Counted from the stretch's first letter, positions 33,546-46,003 are shown. The stretch is DNA of 64,000 nt from Dichetophora obliterata (GCA_963920525.1 OY986438.1:95454557-95518556), one strand, 5' to 3'. Notes: generated from the letters alone by a model not told the origin. A program made the numbers and translations.

Positions 33546-35035
33546 ATTGTATTACGCTAAACGATACAAAGGCTTTATAGTATTTGAACTTTTTTAAAGT
33601 CAGACATTAGAACTTTGAATCATATTGTTGCTCTTATACTTACTTAATTTTTGATGTAATGAACTAATAAAATTGTTCTTTATCACGCCACTACCATCAA
33701 GTGCAAGGACAAAACAAATATTTAAATTTGATAATTGTATTAAGTTTTGTAAAATTACAATAGCAAAATGCATAATGTTTATTCCTAAAAGCATTTTTAC
33801 TCAAAGCTACTGGCTGCATTGTAAGATTATTTAATAAAAATTATTATCATGTAGTGTTTTATTTAAATTTTTTTATGATTTCTTGCAGTAAAATTGTGAT
33901 TTCCACTTATATTCCCAAACAAAAATACACAAAAAAATTAGCTGATTTTAAAAAGACAACACTTTATTAGGTTCGTTCACAATAACTTTTATATATTGGA
34001 TATTTTATAAAAACTAATCACAAATACACTACATTGTGAATACCCCTATCGTTTGCAGATTTCTGATTTGAAATGGTTACAGCGAGTCTCTTAAGCCGTG
34101 CAGTGGTGAAGACCAAGCTGAGTGAAGTTTTCTTTTTGAGCGAGTGCAAGAATTATATATTCAAGATTCCGCCTTGCGCATGTCCTCTCTCTTGGTGAGC
34201 TCGTGCATGTGACGTCAGAAGTGCAAGAGAAAAGAGAGTCAAACTGACTGAAAAAAAACATAGTAAAAAATTTCTAATAGAGGTTATCGATTTAAAAATC
34301 TCCTCATTTTTTTATAAAATCTTGGTTTTCAAAAGAAATAATTTTAAATCAAAAAACCACTTTTGCACAGAAAAAATTTTAATATTTTTCATAACTATCT
34401 TTGATAAAAATTTTATATATTATTGGGATGTTAAGTTCCGTGTTGACCCCTTCACAAAAAAATAGCTAAGTTATTCGATTTATTTTGAGAGCAGTTTGAC
34501 TGTTTCTTTGTGTGTATTTCGTTTGTTTCCCAATGAGCCAATCAGATTAATTTGCTTAGTTTCGTTTGTTGTTTATGTGATTTTTTTGTTTGAATGTATT
34601 TTCACTTATGACGTAGACCTGCGCAGTAGATTGCCATTTCTGCGCACTTAAGGCGTGATCTTCTTTATATTGTTCTTGGAGCGAGTGCGCTCTTTGTTTA
34701 TTCGTTGATAGAGAATACGATTCCCGCTTGCTATTCTCATTTTTAATGAGTGCTTATATGTATTAGTGAAGCCACTCATGCAGTTCTCGGCTTTCGATAC
34801 AAATATCTTCGTTGTGTTTTAATATATTTCGTTCAATCTTCTTTTGTCTAAAATTTTAATTAAAGAACTTGCAAAAAATTACTGCAATAGTTCTGTTGGC
34901 TAAGGATTTATATTTTTAATTTTTTTTATAAGTTGTTTTTGTTGTAATAATAATAAAAACCAAAAATTGAAATTTTTATACTCGTTTATATGACGTATCA
35001 CTTTTATGCAAAAACTATTGCTGTTTGATACAAAA
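33546..35035. other. Unassigned sequence
   Basis: No gene or repeat is recognised in this 1.5 kb. Confidence 0.35.
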
Positions 35036-35040
35036 TTGTC

Positions 35041-35290
35041 GGCCTTTGTAGTCTAGTGGAGAGTACGATAGACTATCAACCCAGAGGTCCCCGGTTCGAA
35101 TCCGGGCTCGGGCAATGATTCTTTTCACTTTCTTTGTTCCTTCCTACATTTAAGAATTATGAAAAAAATAAAAATCCACAAATAAATTGTGGAAAATATG
35201 GTTCCTTTTTAGGTCATAGACCAAGCCTTGTTTGTATAAGGCACATGCCTTGGTTCTTTGATCTTTAAAATAATAAATTGGTTTTTCTTT
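35041..35290 (+). mobile_element. tRNA-headed SINE-like element
   Basis: 35041-35114 carries an A box (TAGTCTAGTGG), a B box (GGTTCGAATCC) and a perfect T-arm (CCCGG-TTCGAAT-CCGGG). The acceptor strands pair poorly, so a working tRNA is unlikely. About 170 nt of unrelated sequence follows, ending in an AATAATAAATT-type stretch, as in a SINE. It is a different tRNA head from the SINE at 8.4 kb. Target duplications were not identified. Confidence 0.5.
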
Positions 35291-36300
35291 TTCTTTTAAC
35301 AAAAATGCAAGGACACCCCCTTTGGCTTTTGTGACGAATTCAATTTTTTGTAAATTATGTTTTTATAATTTTTAAAAAATGCATTGCCCTTAAGAGGAAT
35401 TTCTTGGGAATTTTTTATTCTATTACAAATTTGGAAAATCTTTTTATTTATTTATTTCCGTCTATGAATAAATTATCCTTACAGACAATAAGAAATCAGT
35501 ATATAAAATAAGAACAAAATAATAAACTGTTTAACAATAGAGTAATTGTAGTTTTAAAAGCATTTTTAGGCATAGAAAAATCAATTAAGTTATTATTATA
35601 TATTCTGTTTATAGCTATAAGTACTCTATTAATTGGCTCATTAATGGCATAATTGGTTCTATAGCAATTAATATAAAAATAATTATAGTTACGAAGTATT
35701 CTTTGTGGAATATTAAACGATAATAATTCAAGTAATTTCTCACAGATGATGTTTCCGTTGATCAAATCGTAATGATCATAATACTGTGCAATAACCTTGT
35801 AGCTTCAAGAGAAAACAGATCAATAAGCAGGCAACGCGTTCTATAGGACGGAATAGGATCCGAAAAACTAATTGAACGTAAAGCAAATTTCAAAAATCTT
35901 TTTTGAACTTGTTCCAATCTAGTAATATGCACTGAATAAAATGGGCTCCAAATAAATGAAGCGTGCTCAAGGCTAGAATATAAATTTTTAATGTGTATGG
36001 GTCAGAGAAGCCGGTACTATTTCGCTTAACAAACGCTAATAGGGAATATGCTTTGGGGATAATATGATTTAAATGACAGCTAAAACTAAGGCCTGAATCA
36101 AAAATAATGCCTAGATCACGAATTTCGGATAACCTTGCAAGCTTAGTGTTATCTAAGGTATAATCAAACGATATAGGAGAATTTATCTTATAATAAGAAA
36201 CAACAAAGCATTTTAAAAGGTTTAGTGACAATTGGTTTAGATTAAACCAAGAAAAAACGTTTACGAAATCAGCCTGAAGACGACAAGCATCCGATTGATT

Positions 36301-36670
36301 TTAAAACTTATGAAAAACTTTTAAGTCATCTGTATAAAGTAAACATTCGGCATTATTAAAACATTTGGAAACATCATTTATAAAAATGACAAAGAGTAAT
36401 GGTCCAAGAATGCTACCCTGAGGAACCCCTGAAGTTGCTAAAAAAGAAAGTGATTTTACATTTTCAATGACTACATATGAAACTCTATTTGAAAGGTAAG
36501 ATCCCAACCAAGAAAGAAATGTAGATTGGAAGCCAATCTTGGCAAGCTTGAGTACTAAAATATCATGTGATAGTTTATCGAAAGCTTTGAATATGTCGGA
36601 GTAAATGACATCCAGCTGGTAGCGCTTTTCAATTGTGGTGATGCAGTAATTTGCGAATACACTAAGATTT
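36301..36670 (-). pseudogene. LINE C reverse transcriptase, palm region
   Basis: From the transposon junction the minus strand reads NLSVFANYCITTIEKRYQLD, then VIYSDIFKAFDKLSHDIL (first palm Asp), SYLSNRVSYVV, SGVPQGSILGPLLFVIFIND and LLYTDDLKVF. The catalytic YADD box has become YTDD, keeping both aspartates. The thumb and C-terminal region continues at 35,496-36,231 (RDLGIIFDSGLSFSCHLNHI, then INEPINRVL) with frameshifts. Confidence 0.8.
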
Positions 36671-36676
36671 GTTGTA

Positions 36677-38016
36677 AAAGGTGTTTTTTATAGAGTGATA
36701 CAACTTTGAGTTAGCGTCACTGATTTATTTGACCATTCATTTAACAGCTGATAGCTGTTTTTTGTTTAGTTTGCTTTGACATTTTATTATGGATCGACTT
36801 ACACTAGAGCAAGGCATGCAAATTGTGGAAATTTTTAATCAAAATAATGGTTCTGTTCGTCAAACTTATCGTGCGCTTCGTCCATTTTATGGCGTACATA
36901 ATCGTCCTTCAGAGCTGCTAATTCGGAGAACAATAGATCGTTTTAATACCACATTTACTGTTACTGATAATGTGCATCCCGTGAGACGCCGAACAGTGCG
37001 CACTGTAGCCGCTGTACAGGAAAGCATTGAAGATGATCCTAAACAATGAATTCGTCGCCGTTCTCAGCAACTAAGGTTGTGTCCTTCCACTTTATGGAAG
37101 ATTTTACGAAAAGATCTTGGCTTAAAACCTTTCAAGATTCAACTCGTGCAGGAATTAAAGCCAAACGACCATCGTATGCGCCGCCAATTCGGTGAATGGG
37201 CTGAAGCACAAATTGATATTGATTTTGAATTTCCATGGAAAATTTTATTTTCCGATTTGGCCCATTTTTGGTTGAATGGGTACGTAAATAAACAGAATTG
37301 TCGTATTTGGAGAGAGGAGAGTCCACAAGCTTTTGTCGAAACACCATTGCATCCACAGAAAATTACTGTTTGGTGCGCTTTATGGGCTAGCGGAGTCATT
37401 GGCCCATATGTCTTGAAAAACCATGGTGGTCAGAATGTTACTGTCAATGGTGAACGGTATAAGAACATGATTCGAAGTTTTTTCGTACCTCAATTAGCTG
37501 GCATTAATCTTGCTGATATGTGGTTCCAACAGGACGGAGCCACATGCCACACAGCGGGCGCTACAATTGATTTACTCAAGGAAACTTTTGACGAAAAAAT
37601 AATTTCACGAAATGGCCCAATTAATTGGCCCCCAAGATCGTGTGATTTAACCCCATTTGGATTATTTTCTTTGGGGTTATGTAAAGTCACTTTTCTACGT
37701 CAATAAACCACAAACAGTTGAACACCTGGAAATCAACATTCGAAGAGTTATCGGCGAGATACGGCCGCAAATGCTGAGAAAAGTTTGTGAAAAGTGGTGT
37801 TCCAGATTGCGCCTTGTACGAGCCAGCCGTTGCGGCCACATGGCCAAAATCATATTTAAACATAAATGTCATAAAATTTTCTATTCAATAAATTCATTTT
37901 TTTCATTGATATTTAAAATATATAATTATTCATTATTCCCGTTTCATTGATATTTAAAATATATAATTATGCTTTATTATGATTTAAACTTGTATCACTG
38001 TATTAAAAACACTTTT
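36677..38016 (+). mobile_element. DD41D (rosa-like) Tc1/mariner-superfamily transposon
   Basis: It has 31-bp terminal inverted repeats: left AAAGGTGTTTTTTATAGAGT (36677 on) and right AAAAGTGTTTTTAATACAGT read inward from 38016, then GATACAA(C/G)TTT in both. TA dinucleotides flank it (36675-36676 and 38017-38018). Removing it restores a continuous LINE C reverse transcriptase, which confirms both edges. Length is 1,340 bp, normal for this superfamily. It carries one broken transposase. Confidence 0.88.
36789..37950 (+). pseudogene. DD41D transposase with one stop and one frameshift
   Basis: The start is ATG 36789 (MDRLTLEQGMQIVEIF), and the helix-turn-helix N-terminus runs to residue 86. A TGA then stands where the family continues with RRRSQQL. 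The catalytic domain includes FSDLAHFWLNGYVNKQNCR (first Asp 37254-37256; the usual SDEAHF reads SDLAHF), WFQQDGATCHTA (second Asp 37533-37535) and CDLTP..DYFLWGYVK. One extra T near 37655-37659 shifts the frame just before the third Asp (37660-37662). With that shift allowed, 41 residues separate the last two Asp, the DD41D spacing described for rosa elements. The C-terminus ends near 37870 with IIFKHKCH. Few lesions imply a recent copy. Confidence 0.88.
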
Positions 38017-38039
38017 TAGTTGACCTACCAGAAACAAAG

Positions 38040-38781
38040 CCATGTTGATTGGGACAGATAAAGTTTTTTAATGCAAAGTACATTTTATCTTTTACTATTT
38101 TCTCAAAGAGCTTGGAACTATTAGTTAACTTAGAGATAGGTCTGTAATTTAGGACGTCATGTTTATTGCTGGATTTAAAAATTTAAAAACTGGAGTTATG
38201 AGCGAAACTTTCCATTTATCAATGAAAACACCTGCATTAAGGGATTTGTTAAAAATGATGCACAGAGGTAAAGATAAAGATTGCGCACAATTTTTTAGCA
38301 AAAAAGGACTAAAACCATCTAAGTCACATTTAACGGAGTTATTGAGATTACCAATAGCAGTTTCAACATCAGAAAGAGTAACCATAAGATTATCAAAATT
38401 TATACACGATTCAACATTATCAACAACATGTGAGCTGATCGGATCAGGATCAGGATTTCTGACAAAATTTGATTTGAAATAATTTGCAAACAACTGTACT
38501 GTGTCATTTACAGAGTAGTATGAATTTATATCATTAGACTAAGACTTAGAAGAAGGAATATTAGATGACCCTTCCTTAGATAGGATAAAGCTCCAAAAAG
38601 ATTTAGCATCGGTTTGAATGCGATTTTCTATGCTAAGAACATATTGTTTATAAAGAAATTTGTTTAAAAAATTGAATTGGCGCGAAAAGTGTTCATATTT
38701 TAACTTGCACTCAAAGTTTCTAGAATTTGCGAACTCATTGAAGAATTTATTGCATAGATTCTTCAATTTTTTTAAACCCAT
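38040..38781 (-). pseudogene. LINE C linker and finger region of reverse transcriptase
   Basis: The minus strand reads GLKKLKNLCNKFFNEFANS and NKFLYKQYVLSIENRI, then MFANYFKSNFV, DGFSPFLLKNCAQSLSLPLC and GVFIDKWKVSLITPVFKF. After a frame change comes ICPNQHGFVSGRS, ending at the transposon junction. The same blocks occur in LINE D (GLKKLKNLRNKN, FLYKQYILRCEN, FIDCWKIGSITPVFK, CPEQQGFFAGRS). Confidence 0.75.
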
Positions 38782-38970
38782 TGTATACCAAGGGAGCTTA
38801 TGGATTTTTTTTCTTAAAGGAATGTTATGTTATGTTACTTTGAAAGATATCATAGCAGCTCAAAGCCTCAAGGCTACCAAAAAGCGACTCCCAATCAATA
38901 CCGTTTATGAGACGATTTATAGTCACAAAATTGCAATTTTTAAAATCATAAAATTTTTGTTCAAAATTAT

Positions 38971-39678
38971 TCATTCAAATTTGTTCAAGAATTCATAAAT
39001 TTTAATATTAAAGGAAAGCACTGAATGATGAACAGTTGAATCAGAGATAGGAAATGGACATTCAAATAAATCATAATTAAGGGACTTAGTTATAAAAATT
39101 AAATCTAGCAATTTAGATAATTTATTGAAAATAGCATTAATTTGAATCAAATCCATACTAAAAAAATTATCGATGAGTTTTATTTTATGTGCTTGCTTTA
39201 CAGTTGTTGGCACGTAAGTGTTATCATCCGTTGAACAGGCCCAGTTTACATTGCTTAGATTAAAATCACCAACAACGCAGAAATTATCTTCCCCACAAAT
39301 TGTACATAATGGTAAAATATTGTTGACATGAGCATCATAAATATCATGTGCACTGTTAGGCGGAGTGCAAGAGGCACAGAAAATCATATTACCTTTTGGA
39401 AGCGGAATGGGGATGCAGACCTGATCAATTAATCCATCCACGGTATCTATATTGCACAACGAGGAGCATAATTTTTTTCGAGCAATAACCAGAACTCCAC
39501 CACCTCTAGAGTACCCAGTCAAAATAGGGCATCGATCTTTCCGGTATACTTGGAAAATTTTAGGATCAGCAATCTCTTCACCAAAAAAATACTCATTTAG
39601 CCGAGTTTCCACCAGTATATTAACATCATAATCGCTTTCAGAACAAAAGGAATGTATAGCATTCAACTTAGTACGCAT
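38971..39678 (-). pseudogene. LINE C AP-type endonuclease domain
   Basis: The 235-residue open frame holds the endonuclease: ILVETRLNE (the metal-binding Glu motif), SRGGGVLVIARKKL, CASCTPPNS, then CVVGDFNLSNVNW (GDFN motif) and LSKLLDLIFITKS, followed by the HHSVLSF block corresponding to SDH. It nicks target DNA for reverse transcription. The domain is open throughout, the best preserved part of this copy. Upstream, 39,720-39,960 encodes ISPEFWPAGVYVRPFVF, probably the C-terminus of ORF1. Confidence 0.8.
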
Positions 39679-39960
39679 GCCAGATAAATTTTGAAGTAAA
39701 ATTTGAGGGAGTTTTTTAAGCTAGCGGGAGTAGTTCTGATTAGTTTTGTTGCATTTACATTTGTAGTATCTTCTTGTACGACATATTTTTTGGTTCTAAA
39801 AAAACAAACGGGCGAACATAAACACCTGCAGGCCAAAACTCAGGGCTAATTATTTTGTCTTGATAACACACAGAAATCCCAAGCTTAAAATTTACCCTTT
39901 CTAAATTTAATTCATCAGTATGAAATCAAATAATATGTTGTTTATCAATATTTGCATGAG

Positions 39961-41780
39961 TAGAAACATATTAATGATATTAATGTAACGGACCACTGGC
40001 AAAAATTAAGAAATATTTTCCGAAAATAGTTAAAGGCTCACTTTGCTTATTCGTTCGTTGTACACTTACATTTTTCTTCGAGGTATATTCTTCGATTATT
40101 TTATTTAATAGCAACTGCAAAAAAATTTTAAGAAGATCACTTTCAAGATTTTTATTTATTTTTCTCTTTCCTTTTTATCTGTTGGATCTGTATTCAACAT
40201 ATTAAATATTATGTTGATATTTAATTATTATATATACATAATATATGTTCAATATTTAATATTAAATGACTTCTATACTTTTAAACAGTAAATATATATA
40301 AAAAAAACAGAATTAATAATATAATTTGTTCAAATTTAAGGCTTAAGACACTAACATGAAAAAAGCGCCCGACGGATTTTTATTTTTTTTACAGAAATAT
40401 GATTAGTGTGGTACCTCGAGTACATACCATCATGAATTTTTTGAGGGAAGCAACTTTTGGGTTAAGAAGTTTTCCAACCAACCGTGATATGGGCATTTCC
40501 ATGGTGTAGCACGGGACAGTCGTACGCAGTTAAAGTGAAAAAAAAGTAGTAATTACACGGATTTATATTTTGATAATGGTCTTAACTTATAACTCATAGT
40601 AAGCTCTATGAGTGGTGCTAAGGTTGATTATCGGTTATTTTTCCTTTTCAAAATAATTGCCAAAAACAACGGGGGTTGCACGGGACAAAAAACGGAAGTT
40701 TTTTTCGAGGACAACAACTCAAGCGCCGAATTCAGCGAAGTCTGAAGGAATATTTCAAAGAGTTTATTTTATGGATGTTGTGCATTGGTGTTTCTTTTAA
40801 ATTGCTTTTATTTTACCCAATAATATTTAACACTTATTTTTTAATATTAAATTAAGCTCGGTCGCACGAGACAGTTTTTTCCATTGCAATTTGATTGGGT
40901 AATTAAGTAATTTGGTAGTTAAGTAATTATGTAATTTAGTAATTAAAAACAAATTCAATATATTTTTCTTTAATTGCATCAACCATTTTTTCATTATCTT
41001 TAGCCAATGCCTTCCATTTTTACTAAAACAAAAATGTTTACGAAACATTTACTAAACACTTACCAAAAAGAAAAACTACATTTGTTAATCATTTTATGTA
41101 CAAATTGCTTAAATTAATAAAATTAAAATGTTTCTCTTAGATAATATTATAAAATAATAAGTTTTTAATAAGTTTTAATTTTTTGGTCACGGTAAACTTT
41201 CCTATGGAAATACCCATATATAAAAAAATGGATGTATGTACATTAAGCCGCCTCACGAAATAAGTTCTTCGGCACTAATGCTCAAAATAATCTTTGGTTT
41301 ATATTATGATGATTCCCCAAATATTTCGACTCTAGCGTTAGCCATCCGTGAGCTGGAATGGTTTGACCGAACCTCTAAAAATCGAGTTTTTTTGTAAAAA
41401 TATTGACTGGTATGGTAACTAAAAATAAAAAAACAGGCAAAAATGGTAGTAATAAAAAGTTCATCAAATCTTCATCAAAAAATACTAAATTTTTTATTGG
41501 GACAAAATATAATGCGGATTTTCATGATGTGATTTGACTTTTTTTATATTAATTGCACTAAAATTCAAATAACTTATTTTTTTTATGCAATTTTCGTTTT
41601 CGAGATACCTTTGCAAAGGTGTTGGCTGTTTCTATTGCAGAATTGCTAAAATTGATTACCATTAAAACTAATATTTAAAAAAAAAAAAAATATATATTGC
41701 AACCAACACATGAGTGAAATCAGGAAATCACGATTAAAACTATACGGATAACGTTAGAGACATGAACTTTGGTACAAATT
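39961..41780. other. Unassigned sequence
   Basis: No gene is supported. ATATGGGCATTTCCATGGTG (40484) and CTATGGAAATACCCATAT (41202) form a short inverted pair 700 bp apart, each near GTAAACTT or CACGGGACAG-like motifs. It may be a decayed transposon. Confidence 0.3.
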
Positions 41781-41954
41781 GTTTTTATCAGGGTTCAGAA
41801 ATTTTCACTCATGTAACAGAAATCTCCAACATAAATGTCAAGAAACACTATTTGAAGCACACAATACACAATTTTATTTTCATTTCATTTTTGTGTGTAA
41901 CGTAGTTATCGTGTTGTTGATCATCCAACATGAATTCTTCGTTTTAATATTTGC

Positions 41955-42269
41955 TTGTGCGTCACAAACGCAAACAATGATCGATCTCAACAATTCTCTG
42001 TGTTTCAGTTTTACACTTATGTTTGCGTCAAAATGTTCATGTTGGAGAATTCAGGCCTTTGTCAAAACCAAAACAAAGACAATTTTTCCAACATGAATAT
42101 GTGGTGTTTGCAAAATTGTCTTTATTTGTGTCGGTCATTAAGATCGATCACTACCGTCGTGTGGAGTAAAAAACAAGTGCTGTTCTGGTTGCTGTGCAGC
42201 GTATTGAACTGGTTTTTGGCCAAGTGTAGAAAATTTCGGCGTCAATTAGAAAATATTTTAAAATATTAA
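41955..42269 (+). other. 104-codon open frame in left arm of the hAT-like element
   Basis: The frame begins MCVTNANNDRSQQFSVFQFY and ends FRRQLENILKY. Its mirror at 43074-43388 on the minus strand differs at only a few residues. I do not recognise a domain. It is Cys- and Leu-rich in the middle (WCLQNCLYLCRSLRS). Shared openness may simply reflect recent arm duplication rather than coding. Confidence 0.35.
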
Positions 42270-42509
42270 AATAATAACCTAATAATATGTTTTTTCAAGA
42301 GATTTAAACGTCATTTATCAGTGTTAAGGGGTCGCTGATTTCGAATCTAAAATCAGAATTTTAAAATTCAAGATGGTGGATAGGGTTGCCACCTTAATTT
42401 TTTGTAGTTTTATGAATTCGGGGCTGGCAAAAAAAAAATGGTACACCAAAAATGGGTCGCTGAATCCGAATCCGTTGTCAGAATTTTCAAATTATAAAAT
42501 TTTCGAAAT

Positions 42510-43035
42510 TCGAAATCAGCGACCCCATAACACTGATAAATGACGTTTAAAACTCTTGAAAAGACATAATATTAGATGGCAACCCTATTATTTCAAAATT
42601 TCATAATTTGGAAATTCTGACAACGGATTCGGATTCAGCGACCCATTTTTGGCGTACAATTTTTTTTTTGCCAGCCCCGAATTCATAAAACTACAAAAAA
42701 TTAAGGTGGCAACTCTATCCACCATCTTGAATTTTAAAATTCTGACCTTAGATTCGAAATCAGCGACCCCTTAATACTGATAAATGACGTTTAAAACTCT
42801 TGATAAGATATAATATTAGGTGGCAACCCTATTATTTTAAAATTTTATAATTTGGAAATTCTGACAACGGATTCGGATTCAGCGACCCATTTTTGGTGTA
42901 CCATTTTTTTTTGTGCCAGCCCCGAATTCATAAAACTACAAAAAATTAAGGTGGCAACCCTATCCACCATCTTGAATTTTAAAATTCTGATTTTAGATTC
43001 GAAATCAGCGACCCCTTAACACTGATAAATGACGT
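42510..43035. repeat. Tandem pair of about 260-bp units inside the hAT-like element
   Basis: Two direct units, each with CAGCGACCCC, AATGACGTTTAAA, ATTCGGATTCAGCGACCC, CCAGCCCCGAATTCATAAAA and TCCACCATCTTGAATTTT. A third copy of the unit is inverted at 42295-42503. Confidence 0.75.
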
Positions 43036-43574
43036 TTAAATCTCTTGAAAAAATATATTATTAGGTTATTATTTTAATATTTTAAAATATTTTCTAATTG
43101 ACGCCGAAATTTTCTACACTTGGCCAAAAACCAGTTCAATACGCTGCACAGCAACCAGAACAGCATTTGTTTTTTACGCCACAAGACGGTAGTGATCGAT
43201 CTTAATGACCGACACAAATAAAGACAATTTTGCAAACACCACTTATTCATGTTGGAAAAATTGTCTTTGTTTTGGTTTTGACAAAGGCCTGAATTCTCCA
43301 ACATGAACATTTTGACGCAAACATAAGTGTAAAACTGAAACACAGAGAATTGTTGAGATCGATCATTGTTTGCGTTTGTGACGCACAAGCAAATATTAAA
43401 ACGAAGAATTCATGTTGGATGATCAACAACACGATAACTACGTTACACACAAAAATGAAATGAAAATAAAATTGTGTGTTGTGTGCTTCAAGCAAATGTT
43501 TGTGAGTGAAGGTGTGTGAATATTCTGAACCCTGGTTTTTATATCAATCGAAGTGAAGCAACAATTTATTTATC

Positions 43575-43645
43575 GCCTGTGTAGCTCAGAGAGTTGAGCG
43601 TCAGACTTTAAAACGGGGGCCGTGTGTTCAAATCCCGCTTAAAGC
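43575..43645 (+). tRNA. tRNA-Lys-like sequence, probably a pseudogene or SINE head
   Basis: It reads GCCTGTGTAGCTCAGAGAG then TTGAGCGTCAGACTTTAAAA and ends with a GTGTTCAAATCCC B box. The D-arm and anticodon region resemble eukaryotic tRNA-Lys, with ACTTTAAAAC instead of ACTTTTAATC. The acceptor ends do not pair (GCCTGTG against CTTAAAGC), so a functional tRNA is unlikely. Confidence 0.4.
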
Positions 43646-43649
43646 AAAA

Positions 43650-46003
43650 CATTTTTTTTTGTAATTTATCAATTTTCTAATTTTTAAACCTTAAAATCAA
43701 ATTAAACCTTAAAATCGAACTAATCAAATTAAAAATATTTTTAATATTTTTATTTTTAAATTTTTAAAATTAATTTTACATACTATTAACATATTATTAA
43801 CGGCAGTTTTGGTCGTTGAAGACTAACATTTGATACTTAAGTTTGTATTGTTACTTTCGGCAACTGTACTAAAAATGGGCGTTATCGTTAATAATTCCAA
43901 TGCAAGGTATATCAACTAGTTTTCTAAGATTGCTAAGATTGATTGTAGAAATGGATTTAATCTGGTTAATTGCAAAAAGCAACACTTTGAAGCCAGTTTG
44001 GTATTGAATTATTCTAAAATGCTTTCAATGGTTTAACTTTACTTCCTTGGCTACAATAATTTATCAAAATCACAATCTTAAGACAAGTAAAAAAAGATAA
44101 ATACAATATATGCTTTTAAAGAACGAAAACAAAGCAGAAAAAACAAGGATAGGAAAAATGTATAGCAAAATATTTGAGCGTATTTTGTATCCAACTGCGA
44201 CTCAATAACTTTAGCTAGTGTTGCAACATCAACTAACAACAATTATAACTATACGTATAGCAACAATTCAATATACAGGTAAGCCAAAGCCGATAACGGT
44301 TCAGCGAGTTTCAACTTGATGTGCAATACGTAACGGTAAAATTTTCGTAATCCTTGAAATGTGGTTGCTCGGCAGGTTGTTGCGGCAAGTTAAGAAGCAC
44401 ATATAACGGAAACGGAAGTAAGGCATCAGCTGCACAAAGAGTAAAAGCAGCGTTAGTATGGGTGTGGTTGTTGTGCATGTATTGATGTAACAATGTGCGC
44501 TAGTGTTGGCAGGAATGTAAATGTGTAACGATGTTTCTTTTTGTCTTGTTCAACCCTCTGAGCTGTTGAACATATCAAGTAAGTTCTTCGCAAACATAAA
44601 AAGAAGAAAACGCGCAAAAAATGTATTCCAAATCTACAGAAGGGCAGATCTGGGAGGCTAATAAATGTTTGAAAGAAATTGCATAGAAACTGTGAAGGAG
44701 TTGCAAGTGCAAAAATTTCTTCTGGGCTGAGAAAATAACACTTTAAATGGTTGGAATGAGAAAAAGAGTTGGCATGACTTGGCATGGAATGCATAGAAAA
44801 ACGTTTTATATCTCTAGTTCTTCAAAATAAGTATGCGTCACTCCCACAAAGCAACAAAAGAAAAAATAATGTCATGTATCTTTGGCTTTCGTTATCTTTG
44901 GATATGACTTTTTTGCTTATTTGTTTTACTTGGTGTTCTGCGACATACAAGTATGCTTTTCTTAAATGGTTTTTTGTTGTTGTTGTTGTTATTGCTGCTG
45001 TCCTTTGGCACCAATCTTTTATGGCTGCTGGCTCTATTCGTAGCTGCCGTGTTCACTCTGCAAAACAATCGATTACGAGCATTTGTGGCATTATTCTGAG
45101 CATGATTTCAGCGAATCTAATACAGGCATGTGTTTGTGTGTGTGTGTGTTAGAGTCAGAAACCACACATAAACAAACACGAGTATTGCGGATTCCATTAA
45201 GTGTACTTCCGGCTTAAATTGCATTTTGCTGTTTGAACTTCCTGCATCTCTCAAACGTAGCCAATGAATAGCAACGAACTGAAATGAAATCCTATGAAAC
45301 GGAACAAAGAGTTTAGCGTTTTTTAAAATGTTTCTCGATCGCATTAAAATTTTTCTTTACTTTGCCACTTTGCGGCTTCTGTTGCTGCTTCTTTCATTTC
45401 GTTGCACTTAAAAAAGCAAAAAAATATTCTCTAAACTTTTCGAAACTGCAATGTTTAAGAAAACGAAAGTCAATGTATTTAAATTTTTTTTTAAATGGCA
45501 ATGAAAGAATTTACAATTTGAAAATTTTTCTCTAGTCGGAAAAGTTGTCCAGATTTAGAAAACTGTTCGGCGAACATCTTAACGAATCGCTTAAGAATCA
45601 ACGTTAGAATAGAGAAGGGCACAGAGAAGAATAGACAAAAAAAACATACATATAAGAAAACAAGTATAAGAGTGCTTACTCTAAAAATAAGAATTAATTT
45701 TTCTAGAAGAAACATAATTCTTTTCCTTTTTTTTTTTTATTAATATTAATCTAATCCATAGTTGATATCAAAAGTGTTGTCAGATTGGTTGGTGTGTGAC
45801 TCGGCCACTCCAGAGTCATACGAGGCCTGTTATTCTCTTTTCAGAACCTGCGCTAGCTAAAAAAAAACTTATTGTTTCCATAATTCAATTACAATAAGTT
45901 TTATTCAAAGTAATTTTTCCTACTATTTAACTTGTTTAGTTATGGATATTAAAGGTGCTTTTTTGTATGGAATTATAACATCGTATAACATTAAGAGAGA
46001 CCT
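43650..46003. other. Unassigned sequence with simple repeats
   Basis: There is no supported gene in 2.35 kb. Simple tracts include (GTT)n at about 44970-44990 and (TG)n at 45129-45149. Open frames here lack recognisable domains. Confidence 0.4.

Larger units (their letters stand above)
35441..39960 (-). mobile_element. LINE C, minus strand, interrupted by a DD41D transposon
   Basis: A near full-length non-LTR element is read right to left: end of ORF1 (about 39,960-39,720), endonuclease (39,678-38,971), linker and finger region (38,781-38,040), palm and thumb (36,660-35,496). The 3' end AAATAAATAAATAAAAAG lies at about 35,441-35,465. A DD41D element at 36677-38016 splits it inside the sequence for GRS-T-NLSVFANY. 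Its proteins are the same family as LINE D (57140-59977), with identical SGVPQGSILGPLLF blocks. Clade is probably in the CR1/L2/Jockey assemblage (inference). Confidence 0.8.
41789..43534. mobile_element. Palindromic hAT-like foldback element with perfect 8-bp target duplication
   Basis: The ends CAGGGTTCAGAA (41789) and TTCTGAACCCTG (to 43534) are flanked by identical octamers GTTTTTAT at 41781-41788 and 43535-43542. CAGGG...CCCTG ends and an 8-bp duplication are hAT hallmarks. The arms are about 700 bp (41789-42503 and 42836-43534) and nearly identical; paired positions sum to a constant of about 85,343. The 330-bp centre (42504-42835) is a direct duplicate of part of the right arm. Each arm contains the same 104-codon open frame. 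No transposase is present. Confidence 0.85.

Noticed and set aside
35041..35114. Functional tRNA gene
   Set aside because: The T-arm and boxes are good, but the acceptor strands pair poorly and SINE-like sequence follows, so a SINE head is more likely.
44311..45344. Cluster of medium-length open frames on both strands suggesting a host gene
   Set aside because: No splice-consistent coding pattern or domain could be identified; several frames arise from TG/GTT simple repeats.
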